From Pseudomonas sp. LB-090624 (GTDB lineage: Bacteria > Pseudomonadota > Gammaproteobacteria > Pseudomonadales > Pseudomonadaceae): 64,000 bases of DNA. The stretch spans positions 1 to 64,000 of the forward strand of contig NZ_QJRL01000004.1 in NCBI RefSeq assembly GCF_003205205.1, read 5' to 3'. Positions 19,669 through 27,893 of the stretch are shown in pieces (position 1 is the stretch's first letter; each line of letters opens with the position of its first letter). The notes under the pieces were generated by a model. That model did no database searches. It was not told the origin of the DNA and saw only the letters and a list, made by a program, of their open reading frames with translations. The position numbers and the translations under genes are program-made.

Positions 19669-19684
19669 AGCAAAAAGATTGCCA
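19669..19684 (-). promoter_or_regulatory. candidate sigma-54 promoter upstream of rfbF
   Basis: Minus-strand TGGCAATCTTTTTGCT against consensus TGGCACG-N4-TTGCW: GG-N10-GC spacing is exact, the -12 box TTGCT is perfect and the -24 box is TGGCA. A start near 19658 would leave a leader of about 65 nt before rfbF. Confidence 0.6.
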
Positions 19685-19792
19685 ATCAGCCTCAGTGGAC
19701 AAGGTGAATGCGCGTGCAGCGGGATGTAGCGCTCACGCGTGGAGCCGGCCTTGATCGGCCGGGCTCGCGGGTGTTGTCGAAACAGGCAGACC

Positions 19793-19819
19793 AGGGCTGC
19801 AATGCCAGCTTGCAGCCCT
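19793..19819 (-). terminator. perfect stem-loop after the 905 aa glycosyltransferase gene
   Basis: Ten perfect pairs AGGGCTGCAA/TTGCAGCCCT with a 7 nt loop, 20 nt after the gene's stop. The following minus-strand sequence (GGTCTGCCTGTTTC) is only mildly T-rich, so it may be a weak terminator or an mRNA-stabilising hairpin. Confidence 0.5.
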
Positions 19820-19838
19820 GTCAATAATCCGCCTCGGC

Positions 19839-22556
19839 CTATCCGACCTGCTCCAGCCAGCCCAAGGTCGACGCAGCCTGCTCGCCGAACGCCGCGGGCC
19901 AGCGATCAAGCAACGCCTGCGCCAATGCGTTATCCGCTTCAGGCAGGGCGCAGAGCAGTAGCCGGGCCTGCGGCGTCCAGACCACCAGTTGCCCGGCCTC
20001 GACAACGGCCCGGCACAGGTCGATATCGGCACCTTGAGCAACCTGCAAACCCGCGCAATGCTCGAACACCTCCTTGCTCACCATCAGGCAGTCGGCACTG
20101 ACCGCCTGACAACCGCGCACTGCCAAAGGCCATCTGGCTTCAGCACAGGCTTGCGGCTTCAGCCCCTGCCAGGGCGAGGCCACCTGCGGCCCCTGCAACA
20201 AGGCGTAGCCTGCATGCAGAAGAGCAGCATCCCCGCCTTCCAGACAGGCGCCTACCACACCCACCTCCGGGCGCTGAGCCTCATTGAGCAATGCCTCGAT
20301 CCAGGCAGGGGTAATGACCTGACTGCGCTCAGACATCAGCACCAGATAAGCCCCTCGTGCCTGGCTAGCCGCCAGGTTCAGCCAATGGCTGCGCGACTCG
20401 CCGGGCTGACCGACCAGAACATGCACCTTGCCAGCGAACTGCTGCAGTGCCGCGACCTCGTGGTCGGCACACACCACCAGCACTTCATAGCGCGGGTAAC
20501 GGGTACGCTGCAGCACGCTACGCAGGCAAGCCTGCAGCTGCGAGGCATCGCCTTCACTCGCGACGAGCACACTTACCAATGGCGTGGACGAATGCCGGTA
20601 GTCGATAGACAACCCTTCGTTCGCCTGGATCTTCACCTGTGCGCGATAGCCCAATTGCGTCAGATGTCGGCCAACCACTTTGGCGGCCGCCTCATCCAGT
20701 ACACTACCGCCCTGCTGTCCGATAACCAGATAGTCGGCCATGTGCGCCAGGCTGCTCAAGCCCTGGGCCTCCACCAGACGCAGCAGCAGGTCGAGCTCCA
20801 GCGCCTCTGGGCAGGTTTCACTGTACCCTCCCAGATCCAGTACCGTCTGGCGACGCACCAGCCAGTGCCGCGACATCAACCCTGGCTGGCTGCGCAGCAG
20901 ATCGAGGTCTGCACCGGGGCGCTCAACACGGTGCAAACGCCCTTCACTGTCGCGCTGAACTTCATTCGCGGCAATGGCATGGCAGGCCGGCGCATCGACA
21001 AGCTCCACCGACAGACGCAACAGGCCGCCGGCAAGCAGCACATCACCGGCATTCAGCAGCATCAGCCAGGCACTCGGCAACTGTCGCACCGCCTGATTCA
21101 GGTGATTCACCCAATTGCTGTCACTGACCTGAATGAAATGCAGCGTGTCGCGCGGGGTGGTGATGGCCGGTGGCTTGCCAGCCTTGAGCACTAGCAGCTT
21201 GAAATTGCGTATGCCGCTGGCAAGCAGGCTGTCGAACGTAGTCTGAAGCGCTTGATCGTCGTTTTTGAGATCGAGAACCACGAAGGCGATCTGCTCGCTC
21301 GGGTGCTTTGCCAGGTACCGGAGCACACGCTGGCGCCCCGCCTCATCCGGTGTAGCGGCAGCGATGGCATCGATCACCTGACCCGACGGAGTGCCTTGCA
21401 AACGGCATTGCTCATGGATACCCGGGACCTGTTCGAGGCGTGCCAGCCAATCCGTCAGCTCACGAACATGCGCAGCTTCCTCTGCCCTGTCCAGCGTGGA
21501 CAACAGCAGATGACAGACTTCGCGGTTGAACAGGCTCAACGCCAAGGCCTGCCAGTAGCGGTGGCTGAGGCTTTCAGCGGTATCGTTGGGGTGCGCTTGC
21601 AACAAGTCACGCTGCTGCACCCAGATCCCTTCCAGCGCATATTGCTGCTGCGGGCTGGTCGGCCAGGCGTGGCAGAGAAACTCAAGCTCGGTCAACCGTG
21701 CAAACAGGGCGCCGTTGTAATACGGCAGCTGTACATCCTGATGTGGCTCGAACAACCGCTCCGGGTCATCGATCACACTGCGCCAGCTGGACGTGAAGAT
21801 CAACGACGTAGCCCCCAGATCGTAGGTGTTGCGCACGAATCTGTTAAGGGCCGTGTAACCTTGTTCGTCGCCACATAGGCGATACAGCTCAGCGTCCCAC
21901 TGGCGCAAACCGCGTACCAGCTGAGTCAGGCGTTCTTCACGCTCCACCGGGCTGTAGCCAGCGGGCTCATGCTCACTCACCACATCGGTCTGGTCCAGGT
22001 GGGCAACCGGCCCTTGTGCCAACACGGCAAGGGACATCGCCACACGCACGGCAGGCGCATCCAGTTCGTCTGGCAAAGCCGTCAACACGGCTTGCAACGT
22101 CGACACACGCATGACTGCACGCCAGGCTTGCTGCCCAGACTGGGCGTACTGCAAAAGCCTGGCTGTAGCGGTTTCGGCAATGGCAGGCGCAAATGCCGAA
22201 CCTACCAGGTAGTACTCCACCTTGCCACTCGCAGGCCTGTAGCCCAACAACTGGCCTTGCGCAGCCACCGCCCCAGGTTGCGCGTGCAGGCACGCCGCTG
22301 CATTGTCCAGAGACGGGGCCAGCACGAAGTCGGTATCCAGCGCCAGCACCACATAAGCCGTGGCGAGCCCCGCCAGACATTCCGCGAGGGCCTGAGCGAA
22401 CCCAGCCGAGCTCGACCCAGGCGGCAAGTCGAACGCCACGCAGGGCACCCGAGCCTGCTGGTAGTAATGCTGCGCGCGGACGCGGCTGTGCGCCTGATCC
22501 TCGCCCAGCAAAACAACGGTCACATCATTGCGCGAGCCGATTGCGGTATCGATCAT
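19839..22556 (-). CDS. large multi-domain GT2-type glycosyltransferase (degenerate motifs)
   Basis: 905 aa. The N-terminal part (about 10-290) has a nucleotide-sugar-transferase look (VVLALDTDFVLAPSLDN) and a region rich in Trp/Leu helices. Two GT2-like units follow (about 410-620 and 635-860), homologous to the paired GT2 units of its two neighbours. Acid motifs are eroded: AANEVQ replaces a DED-type triad, and LMSERSQV stands where functional GT2 enzymes have a DXD-like signature. This suggests a scaffolding role or altered chemistry. The ATG at 22556 has AGGTG 4 nt upstream; a TTG 15 nt earlier is in frame. It lies 52 nt after the 1192 aa transferase gene, probably in one operon. The role in flagellin glycosylation is inferred from position. 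Confidence 0.75.
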   Translation of the reverse strand: MIDTAIGSRNDVTVVLLGEDQAHSRVRAQHYYQQARVPCVAFDLPPGSSSAGFAQALAECLAGLATAYVVLALDTDFVLAPSLDNAAACLHAQPGAVAAQGQLLGYRPASGKVEYYLVGSAFAPAIAETATARLLQYAQSGQQAWRAVMRVSTLQAVLTALPDELDAPAVRVAMSLAVLAQGPVAHLDQTDVVSEHEPAGYSPVEREERLTQLVRGLRQWDAELYRLCGDEQGYTALNRFVRNTYDLGATSLIFTSSWRSVIDDPERLFEPHQDVQLPYYNGALFARLTELEFLCHAWPTSPQQQYALEGIWVQQRDLLQAHPNDTAESLSHRYWQALALSLFNREVCHLLLSTLDRAEEAAHVRELTDWLARLEQVPGIHEQCRLQGTPSGQVIDAIAAATPDEAGRQRVLRYLAKHPSEQIAFVVLDLKNDDQALQTTFDSLLASGIRNFKLLVLKAGKPPAITTPRDTLHFIQVSDSNWVNHLNQAVRQLPSAWLMLLNAGDVLLAGGLLRLSVELVDAPACHAIAANEVQRDSEGRLHRVERPGADLDLLRSQPGLMSRHWLVRRQTVLDLGGYSETCPEALELDLLLRLVEAQGLSSLAHMADYLVIGQQGGSVLDEAAAKVVGRHLTQLGYRAQVKIQANEGLSIDYRHSSTPLVSVLVASEGDASQLQACLRSVLQRTRYPRYEVLVVCADHEVAALQQFAGKVHVLVGQPGESRSHWLNLAASQARGAYLVLMSERSQVITPAWIEALLNEAQRPEVGVVGACLEGGDAALLHAGYALLQGPQVASPWQGLKPQACAEARWPLAVRGCQAVSADCLMVSKEVFEHCAGLQVAQGADIDLCRAVVEAGQLVVWTPQARLLLCALPEADNALAQALLDRWPAAFGEQAASTLGWLEQVG

Positions 22557-22608
22557 ATAGCACCTGTCCAATTGTCAATCAGGCGCGGGCATCTCCCCAC
22601 GCCAATGT

Positions 22609-25600
22609 TCAGTCTGCCAACCAGGCGTTGGCCCAATGCTGCAAATGGTGCGGCATCAGCATGTAGTCACGCAGCACTTCCGCACGCAGGGCATCGCCCT
22701 GGCGGTAGCTGGCCTGCGGGTCAGCCAGGTGCATGCGAATCGCATCCAGCCATTGCTCGGCAGTGTTGTCCTTGACCCGGGTACATGGCAGGTAGCCGGC
22801 GTAGGCCTTGGTGTCGCTGCAGATCACCGGGAAACCGCACGCACCGTACTCCAGCAAGCGCAGGTTGCTCTTGCAGTCGTTGAACAGGTTCTGCTCCAAC
22901 GGTGCCAGCGCCAAGTCGAGGTTGAGGCTGGCGAGCTTGCGCGGGTAGTCAGCCAATTGAACCGCCTTGTGAAACTCTTTCACATAGGGGCGCAAGGGGT
23001 CCGGGCACATACCGAAGAAGACCCAGTCAACCTCGTTGGCAAGGGTTTTCACCACCTCTTGCAACAGCTCCAGATCACCACGATGGCTGGTGCCACCCGC
23101 CCACCCGACGCGCGGCCGGATACTGGTCTGACGCTGACTGGAAAGGCCAGCCCAGAGCGCGGCGGACAACATGTTGGGCACTACGCGAATATCCTGGTGC
23201 ATGCTGGATAACGCATCAGCCAGCGGTTCCGTCGAACACACCAGCCGATCACACTGCCCGATGCCTTGGGCCACCAACTCGGCAAGATTGCTGGGCAGGT
23301 TGCGGGCATGGTCGTTCTTTTTTGGCGGATCGATAATGTAGTCGTCCAGCTCGTAGATCATCCGCGCCTGCGAAAAGCGCTTGAACTGCGCCATTTCCCT
23401 GATGTTGCCCGGCATGTAACGACACTGCAGGATCATCACATCGGGCTTTTCGCGCTCGAGCTCGATAATGCCTGGGGAGACGTGGTTGACCCGCCCCTGG
23501 ATCCAGCCCGCCCGTTCAAGTTCGGTGAACGGCTGGATTACCCGGTAATGCCCCACTGCCGTGGTATTGATCGGCAACGCCAACACTGACGGCATGGCAC
23601 GGGCAATGAAAGGGTCCCAACCACTGCGCAGGCCTGGCTCCAGGTTGAAATTGGCGAACTTGAGGCTCAGGTTGTCGTTGTAGGCCGGGTCCCGGGCGAT
23701 GCGGCTGAGCCAACGGTCGTAAGCAACGTCCCGGTCGGCCCTGGCAAGCTCATCAGCCAGCTCCACAGCCTCACCACCCGCTAGCCTCATGACACGCGCG
23801 AAAGGTGTCCCGACCGACAGGAAGCCTTTTTCGCGCGCACGCAGGCAGAGGTCAACGTCAAACAACGCGACCTTGAAGGCAGACGTATCCAGCCCCTCGA
23901 GCTCCTCGAACAACGCCCGACGAATGAGCAGGCAGTCCAGGCTCAGTGCGCTCCAGTTCTGTACCAGTTGCTGGCGCCCCATGTAACCCTCGGCAGTCAT
24001 GAAGCTGCCCGGGAACGGACAACCTGCGGTCCCGCCGCCAAGGCCGAGCACCAGGCCGGACGACACCAGTTCGCCGTTGCTGCCGCATAACGTCGGCCCC
24101 ACCAGGCCGACCTCGGGGCGCTGCGCCTGGCTCATCAACGTACTCAGCCAACGCGGTTCGAACAGCGCACATTCCGGTGCGAGCAACAGCAGATAGTCTC
24201 CCTGCGTATGGCGACTGGCCTGGTTGAGTATCGCTGCCCTACCCTGCGCCTGAACATCGACGACGCGCAACTGGTCACTGCCCAGTCCCCGCATCGCCAC
24301 CAACCACTCGGCGACAGCCTGCGGCTCGTCGCCATTGGCGATGACCAGCACTTCGAACTGGCTGTATTCGGTGTACTGGAACAGTGACTCGACGCAACGC
24401 CTGAGCGCATTCAGGTTGGCCCCGGCGGGGATCAGGATCGATACACTTGCCTGCTGCTCATGCCGATAGGTCACACGTGTGATCAAGCTGCCGGCAGCGC
24501 CCTCCACCAACGCGTCGACACCTATACGACGCAAGTGTGCCTCGACCACGCGCGCAGCCTCCGCCTGCCCTGCCGGCTCGGTCATCCAGTCTGCGTACCC
24601 CGACTGGCAGTGCACCAGCATCTGCGCAACGTGCTCGACCACATGCAAGCCATGCGCCTCGACCATTCGCCATAGCAGATCCTGAGGGGCCAGGCTCTGG
24701 AACTGGGTATCGAAGCCTTCCAGTGCCAGCAGCGCCGCACGCTTGAATGCCAGGGTACGCCCCACGTAGGGCGCACTGCGCATCAGATCGAGGTTGAAGT
24801 CCGGCTTGAAAATAGGGTTGCCGGGCGCCAGGGCTCCAAAGGTGTCTTCATCGGTGTACAGGCACGTGCTCTCGGCGCGCAGCGCCATGCGCTCGGCCAT
24901 GACGACCAGTGCATGCGGCCGCAGGCGATCACCGGCACGCAACAGCAGCACCCAGTCGGCAACGCGCGCGCCTGCCAGCCACTGGTTGAGTTGAGCGTAC
25001 CCACTGCCGTCCAAGGCCAGGTAGTGCACGCCTGCCGCGTCAACCCTGTCGAAGCGATCAGGCACCAGCACTAACACCTCGCTGGCGGCATAGGACTGTG
25101 CAGCCAGGCTGTCCAGAGTGGCGCGCAGTGCGCCTTCATCGCCCTCGCGACAGGTTATGATCGGGACGATGCCGGGCTGTACTGGCCATTGCTCGATTCG
25201 CTTCGGCAGCAACCGCAACTGCCCGTCTGACAGGTTGCGGCAGGCCAGCCATTCGGCATAGAGCTCGGTAAAGCTGAGGGCGTGACTGCCTACCTGCTGC
25301 GAAAAATTGGCGACCTGGCCGGCATGGAAGCGGCGGATGTCCAACTCCTCCCAAGCCTGGTCGGCCTCAGGGTCGTAGGCCTCCAGCGGCAGGTAACGGA
25401 CCCAGCCATTGGCCGGCGCCGACTCGCCAGTGCGCGCCGCCAGCATCTGCTGCAGCCATTCGGTTTCATGCTTGTAGGCTTCGGTCATGCTGGAGTGATG
25501 ACTGAGCCGGCCTGGGTGGATGCGCTCCACACTCAGTATGCGCTCCAGGCTCGCCAGGTGCCCACGGCGCAGCAGACATGCATACAAGGCGAGGTCCAGT

Positions 25601-26187
25601 CGTGCGGCGAACCCTTGGCCGCCCTGGACCAGTTGCGGCAGGTATTCCAGCACCTGGGCTCGACGGAACAGCACATGGCTGATCCCGCCGAACAGATTCG
25701 GGACATTTTCGGCGATGCTGGCCAGCAGGTCCGTACCCACAAGCACGGCGCTTTGCGGCGCAATCACGCTGTTGAGCGCGCGGGAAGGCAGGAGGATGTC
25801 ATCAGCAGACCAGAGCAGACGCTGCCCGATCACCATACTGAGCTGAGGCCACTGCGTCAGCACGTGTGCTTGCCGGCTGATGCAACTGTCGAGCAACAGG
25901 TCGTCATCACACAGAAACTTCACCAACACCCCGTTGGCCTGCTCCAGGCATGCTTGCAGGTTACGTGCAAAACCCAATCGAACAGGGTTGCGGGTATAAC
26001 GCACGGGCACCGCCGTACCCTTGCCGAGCGCCTGGCAGATTGCCTCGATTTCCACACCAGCACTGTCATCGCAAATGACGATTTCCAGGTTGGGGTAGTC
26101 TTGACCAAGCGCACTGACCAAGGTCGCTTGAAAGAAATCGGCATTGAAGGCAGGAATGGCGATACTGACGAGTGGCTGCTCTGACAC
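22609..26187 (-). CDS. very large multi-domain glycosyltransferase (GT2-GT2-GT2-GT1/4-like)
   Basis: About 1192 aa. Unit 1 (about 5-230) is a classic GT2 domain (PLVSIAIPAFN, VICDDSAG, VKFLCDDDLLL). Unit 2 (about 335-580) has a DED triad in LYTDEDTFG. Unit 3 (about 600-850) has lost its acids (LLAPECAL). The C-terminal unit (about 880-1192) is GT1/GT4-like (RVGWAGGTSHRGD, RLLEYGACGFPVICSD) and includes a YELDDYI helix. Size, composition and the place immediately beside flgL match Fgt1-type flagellin glycosyltransferases of plant-associated pseudomonads. Start: GTG at 26187 with AAGG 8 nt upstream; an ATG at 26235 is in frame but has no RBS. Confidence 0.8.
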   Translation of the reverse strand: MSEQPLVSIAIPAFNADFFQATLVSALGQDYPNLEIVICDDSAGVEIEAICQALGKGTAVPVRYTRNPVRLGFARNLQACLEQANGVLVKFLCDDDLLLDSCISRQAHVLTQWPQLSMVIGQRLLWSADDILLPSRALNSVIAPQSAVLVGTDLLASIAENVPNLFGGISHVLFRRAQVLEYLPQLVQGGQGFAARLDLALYACLLRRGHLASLERILSVERIHPGRLSHHSSMTEAYKHETEWLQQMLAARTGESAPANGWVRYLPLEAYDPEADQAWEELDIRRFHAGQVANFSQQVGSHALSFTELYAEWLACRNLSDGQLRLLPKRIEQWPVQPGIVPIITCREGDEGALRATLDSLAAQSYAASEVLVLVPDRFDRVDAAGVHYLALDGSGYAQLNQWLAGARVADWVLLLRAGDRLRPHALVVMAERMALRAESTCLYTDEDTFGALAPGNPIFKPDFNLDLMRSAPYVGRTLAFKRAALLALEGFDTQFQSLAPQDLLWRMVEAHGLHVVEHVAQMLVHCQSGYADWMTEPAGQAEAARVVEAHLRRIGVDALVEGAAGSLITRVTYRHEQQASVSILIPAGANLNALRRCVESLFQYTEYSQFEVLVIANGDEPQAVAEWLVAMRGLGSDQLRVVDVQAQGRAAILNQASRHTQGDYLLLLAPECALFEPRWLSTLMSQAQRPEVGLVGPTLCGSNGELVSSGLVLGLGGGTAGCPFPGSFMTAEGYMGRQQLVQNWSALSLDCLLIRRALFEELEGLDTSAFKVALFDVDLCLRAREKGFLSVGTPFARVMRLAGGEAVELADELARADRDVAYDRWLSRIARDPAYNDNLSLKFANFNLEPGLRSGWDPFIARAMPSVLALPINTTAVGHYRVIQPFTELERAGWIQGRVNHVSPGIIELEREKPDVMILQCRYMPGNIREMAQFKRFSQARMIYELDDYIIDPPKKNDHARNLPSNLAELVAQGIGQCDRLVCSTEPLADALSSMHQDIRVVPNMLSAALWAGLSSQRQTSIRPRVGWAGGTSHRGDLELLQEVVKTLANEVDWVFFGMCPDPLRPYVKEFHKAVQLADYPRKLASLNLDLALAPLEQNLFNDCKSNLRLLEYGACGFPVICSDTKAYAGYLPCTRVKDNTAEQWLDAIRMHLADPQASYRQGDALRAEVLRDYMLMPHHLQHWANAWLAD

Positions 26188-26250
26188 GATGACGACCTTG
26201 ATGGAGGGGCGGTGCGCTTGGCAACAAGCAGGCATTCAGAAGGGCGAACC

Positions 26251-26278
26251 GGCCGGTCGTTATCAGCCCTGACCGGCC
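26251..26278 (-). terminator. stem-loop between flgL and the glycosyltransferase genes
   Basis: Perfect 8-pair stem GGCCGGTC/GACCGGCC with a 12 nt loop, located 36 nt after the flgL stop. No T run follows, so it may attenuate rather than fully stop flg transcription entering the sugar island. Confidence 0.45.
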
Positions 26279-26314
26279 TGCCCTTGCGTCATGACGGGCA
26301 AATGCCCGCCAACA

Positions 26315-27880
26315 TCAGATGTAATTGACCAGCGAGAGACCGGCAATCTTGGCGTACGCCTGCAACGAGGCCTGCAACATGTTGGATTGCATCTGAAGAC
26401 GAATCATCACCTCGGCCGGATCGCTCTCACGAATCGAGCTCTGGGTCTTGGCGTTTTCGCCACTCAGTGCCTCATTGGTTTCCACCTGTACATCGATCGC
26501 CTGGCCACGGCCGCCAATCGACGATATCGAGGAACTGACCTGGTTGGTGGCGCTGGCGATGTTGCCAATCGCCGAGTCCAGCGATGCCAGGAAATTCTGC
26601 CTGGCCGCAGGGTCGTTATCGACCGGGGTGGCCAGGGCCGCACGCAACTGGCTGATGGTATCGAGGACGTTCTGAGTTTGATGCGTGTCGACCTTGATGC
26701 CAAAGCTGTCGCCTGCGCTCGGCGTGTCCGAAAGCGTGAACTCGACCCCCATGGCGGTCGCCGTGTTGCCACTGAGCGTGCCTGTGGAAATCGGTTTGCT
26801 GTCGGCGCTCACGGGGGAGGCATACAGTTCGAACTCGGTAGCGCTGGTGAACTTCAGTACAGCCCCCTCAGGGAATGCCGACTTGTACTTTTCCGCATCG
26901 GTGATGGTCGCGCCCGTCACCTGGGCCGACGAGCTGTTGCCTGCACTGCGGGTGCCGCTGATTTCATCTGCCTTCGAGCTCAGGCTGAAGACATGGCCGG
27001 CAATGGCCGCGTCAGGGTCGGCTGCATCGCCTTCCTCGAGGGTGATGTCCAGGCGCAGGTCAACACCACGGAAATTGATCGTGGTGTTCTTGCCATTGGG
27101 ATCGAAGGTGCCCCCCTGGCTCGCTTCCAGCGTCACGTCCTTGCCTTCGGCATCGGTGATCTTGAACTGGGTGCTGCTGGTGAACTCGATGGTGTAGGGC
27201 TCGCCGCTGCGGAAGCGGTCGTTATACGTCGCGCTACCGCTCACCTGGCCATTGGACAAATTGACCCGGCCATCGTCGGTGGCCGGCGACACCAGGCTGG
27301 TTTCGCTGCGGCTGGTATTGAGCGCTTGCTCGAAGGCATCGTAGCCCGTCTCGTTAGCTGCCAGGGTGAGCATGTCACCGACTTGCAGGTTCAGTTTGCC
27401 CTGGTCACCCTGATAGGTATAAGTACCATCAGCGTTTCGCACATAAGGCGGTGTATCACCTTTGGACCCCGAGAACAGGTACGCACCGCTCTCATCCTTG
27501 CTGTTCATCAACGAGAACAGCTGATCCTCCAGCGACGCCAGCTCGGTAGCATTGGCCTTGCGGTCTGCATCGGTGAAACCGGCGTTGCCGGCACTGATGG
27601 CCAGCTCATTGACGCGCTGCAGGATGGTGCCAATCGCATTCAGCGTGCTTTCTGCGGTGCCCAGGGCGTTGCGCACATTGGTAACGTTGCGGGTGTACTG
27701 GTCGAGCATGTTCTGTTGCTGCTGCAGTTGCAGCAGACGTGCCGCACCTACCGGGTCGTCAGCCCCCCGACGCACCCGAATGCCGTCAGAAGCCTCTTGC
27801 CGAGTCTTGTCGAGGTTGGAGAAGCTGCGCTGGTAGTTGGCGCTGTTGCTGCTGTAGAACTGCGAAGTGGAAATGCGCAT
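26315..27880 (-). CDS. flgL: FlgL, hook-filament junction protein (HAP3)
   Basis: Forms the ring joining the hook-side junction (FlgK) to the filament. The N-terminal D0/D1 helices (MRISTSQFYSSNSANYQRS to RRGADDPVGAARLLQLQ) and C-terminal helices (QMQSNMLQASLQAYAKIAGLSLVNYI) are flagellin-like and clear. At 521 aa it is longer than enterobacterial FlgL (about 317), because of a large inserted central region (about 150-400) rich in Thr/Ser/Asp. AAGGAGG sits 8 nt before the ATG. It lies 13 nt after flgK and is the last gene of the flgF-flgL operon. Confidence 0.96.
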   Translation of the reverse strand: MRISTSQFYSSNSANYQRSFSNLDKTRQEASDGIRVRRGADDPVGAARLLQLQQQQNMLDQYTRNVTNVRNALGTAESTLNAIGTILQRVNELAISAGNAGFTDADRKANATELASLEDQLFSLMNSKDESGAYLFSGSKGDTPPYVRNADGTYTYQGDQGKLNLQVGDMLTLAANETGYDAFEQALNTSRSETSLVSPATDDGRVNLSNGQVSGSATYNDRFRSGEPYTIEFTSSTQFKITDAEGKDVTLEASQGGTFDPNGKNTTINFRGVDLRLDITLEEGDAADPDAAIAGHVFSLSSKADEISGTRSAGNSSSAQVTGATITDAEKYKSAFPEGAVLKFTSATEFELYASPVSADSKPISTGTLSGNTATAMGVEFTLSDTPSAGDSFGIKVDTHQTQNVLDTISQLRAALATPVDNDPAARQNFLASLDSAIGNIASATNQVSSSISSIGGRGQAIDVQVETNEALSGENAKTQSSIRESDPAEVMIRLQMQSNMLQASLQAYAKIAGLSLVNYI

Positions 27881-27893
27881 GGTCTACGCCTCC

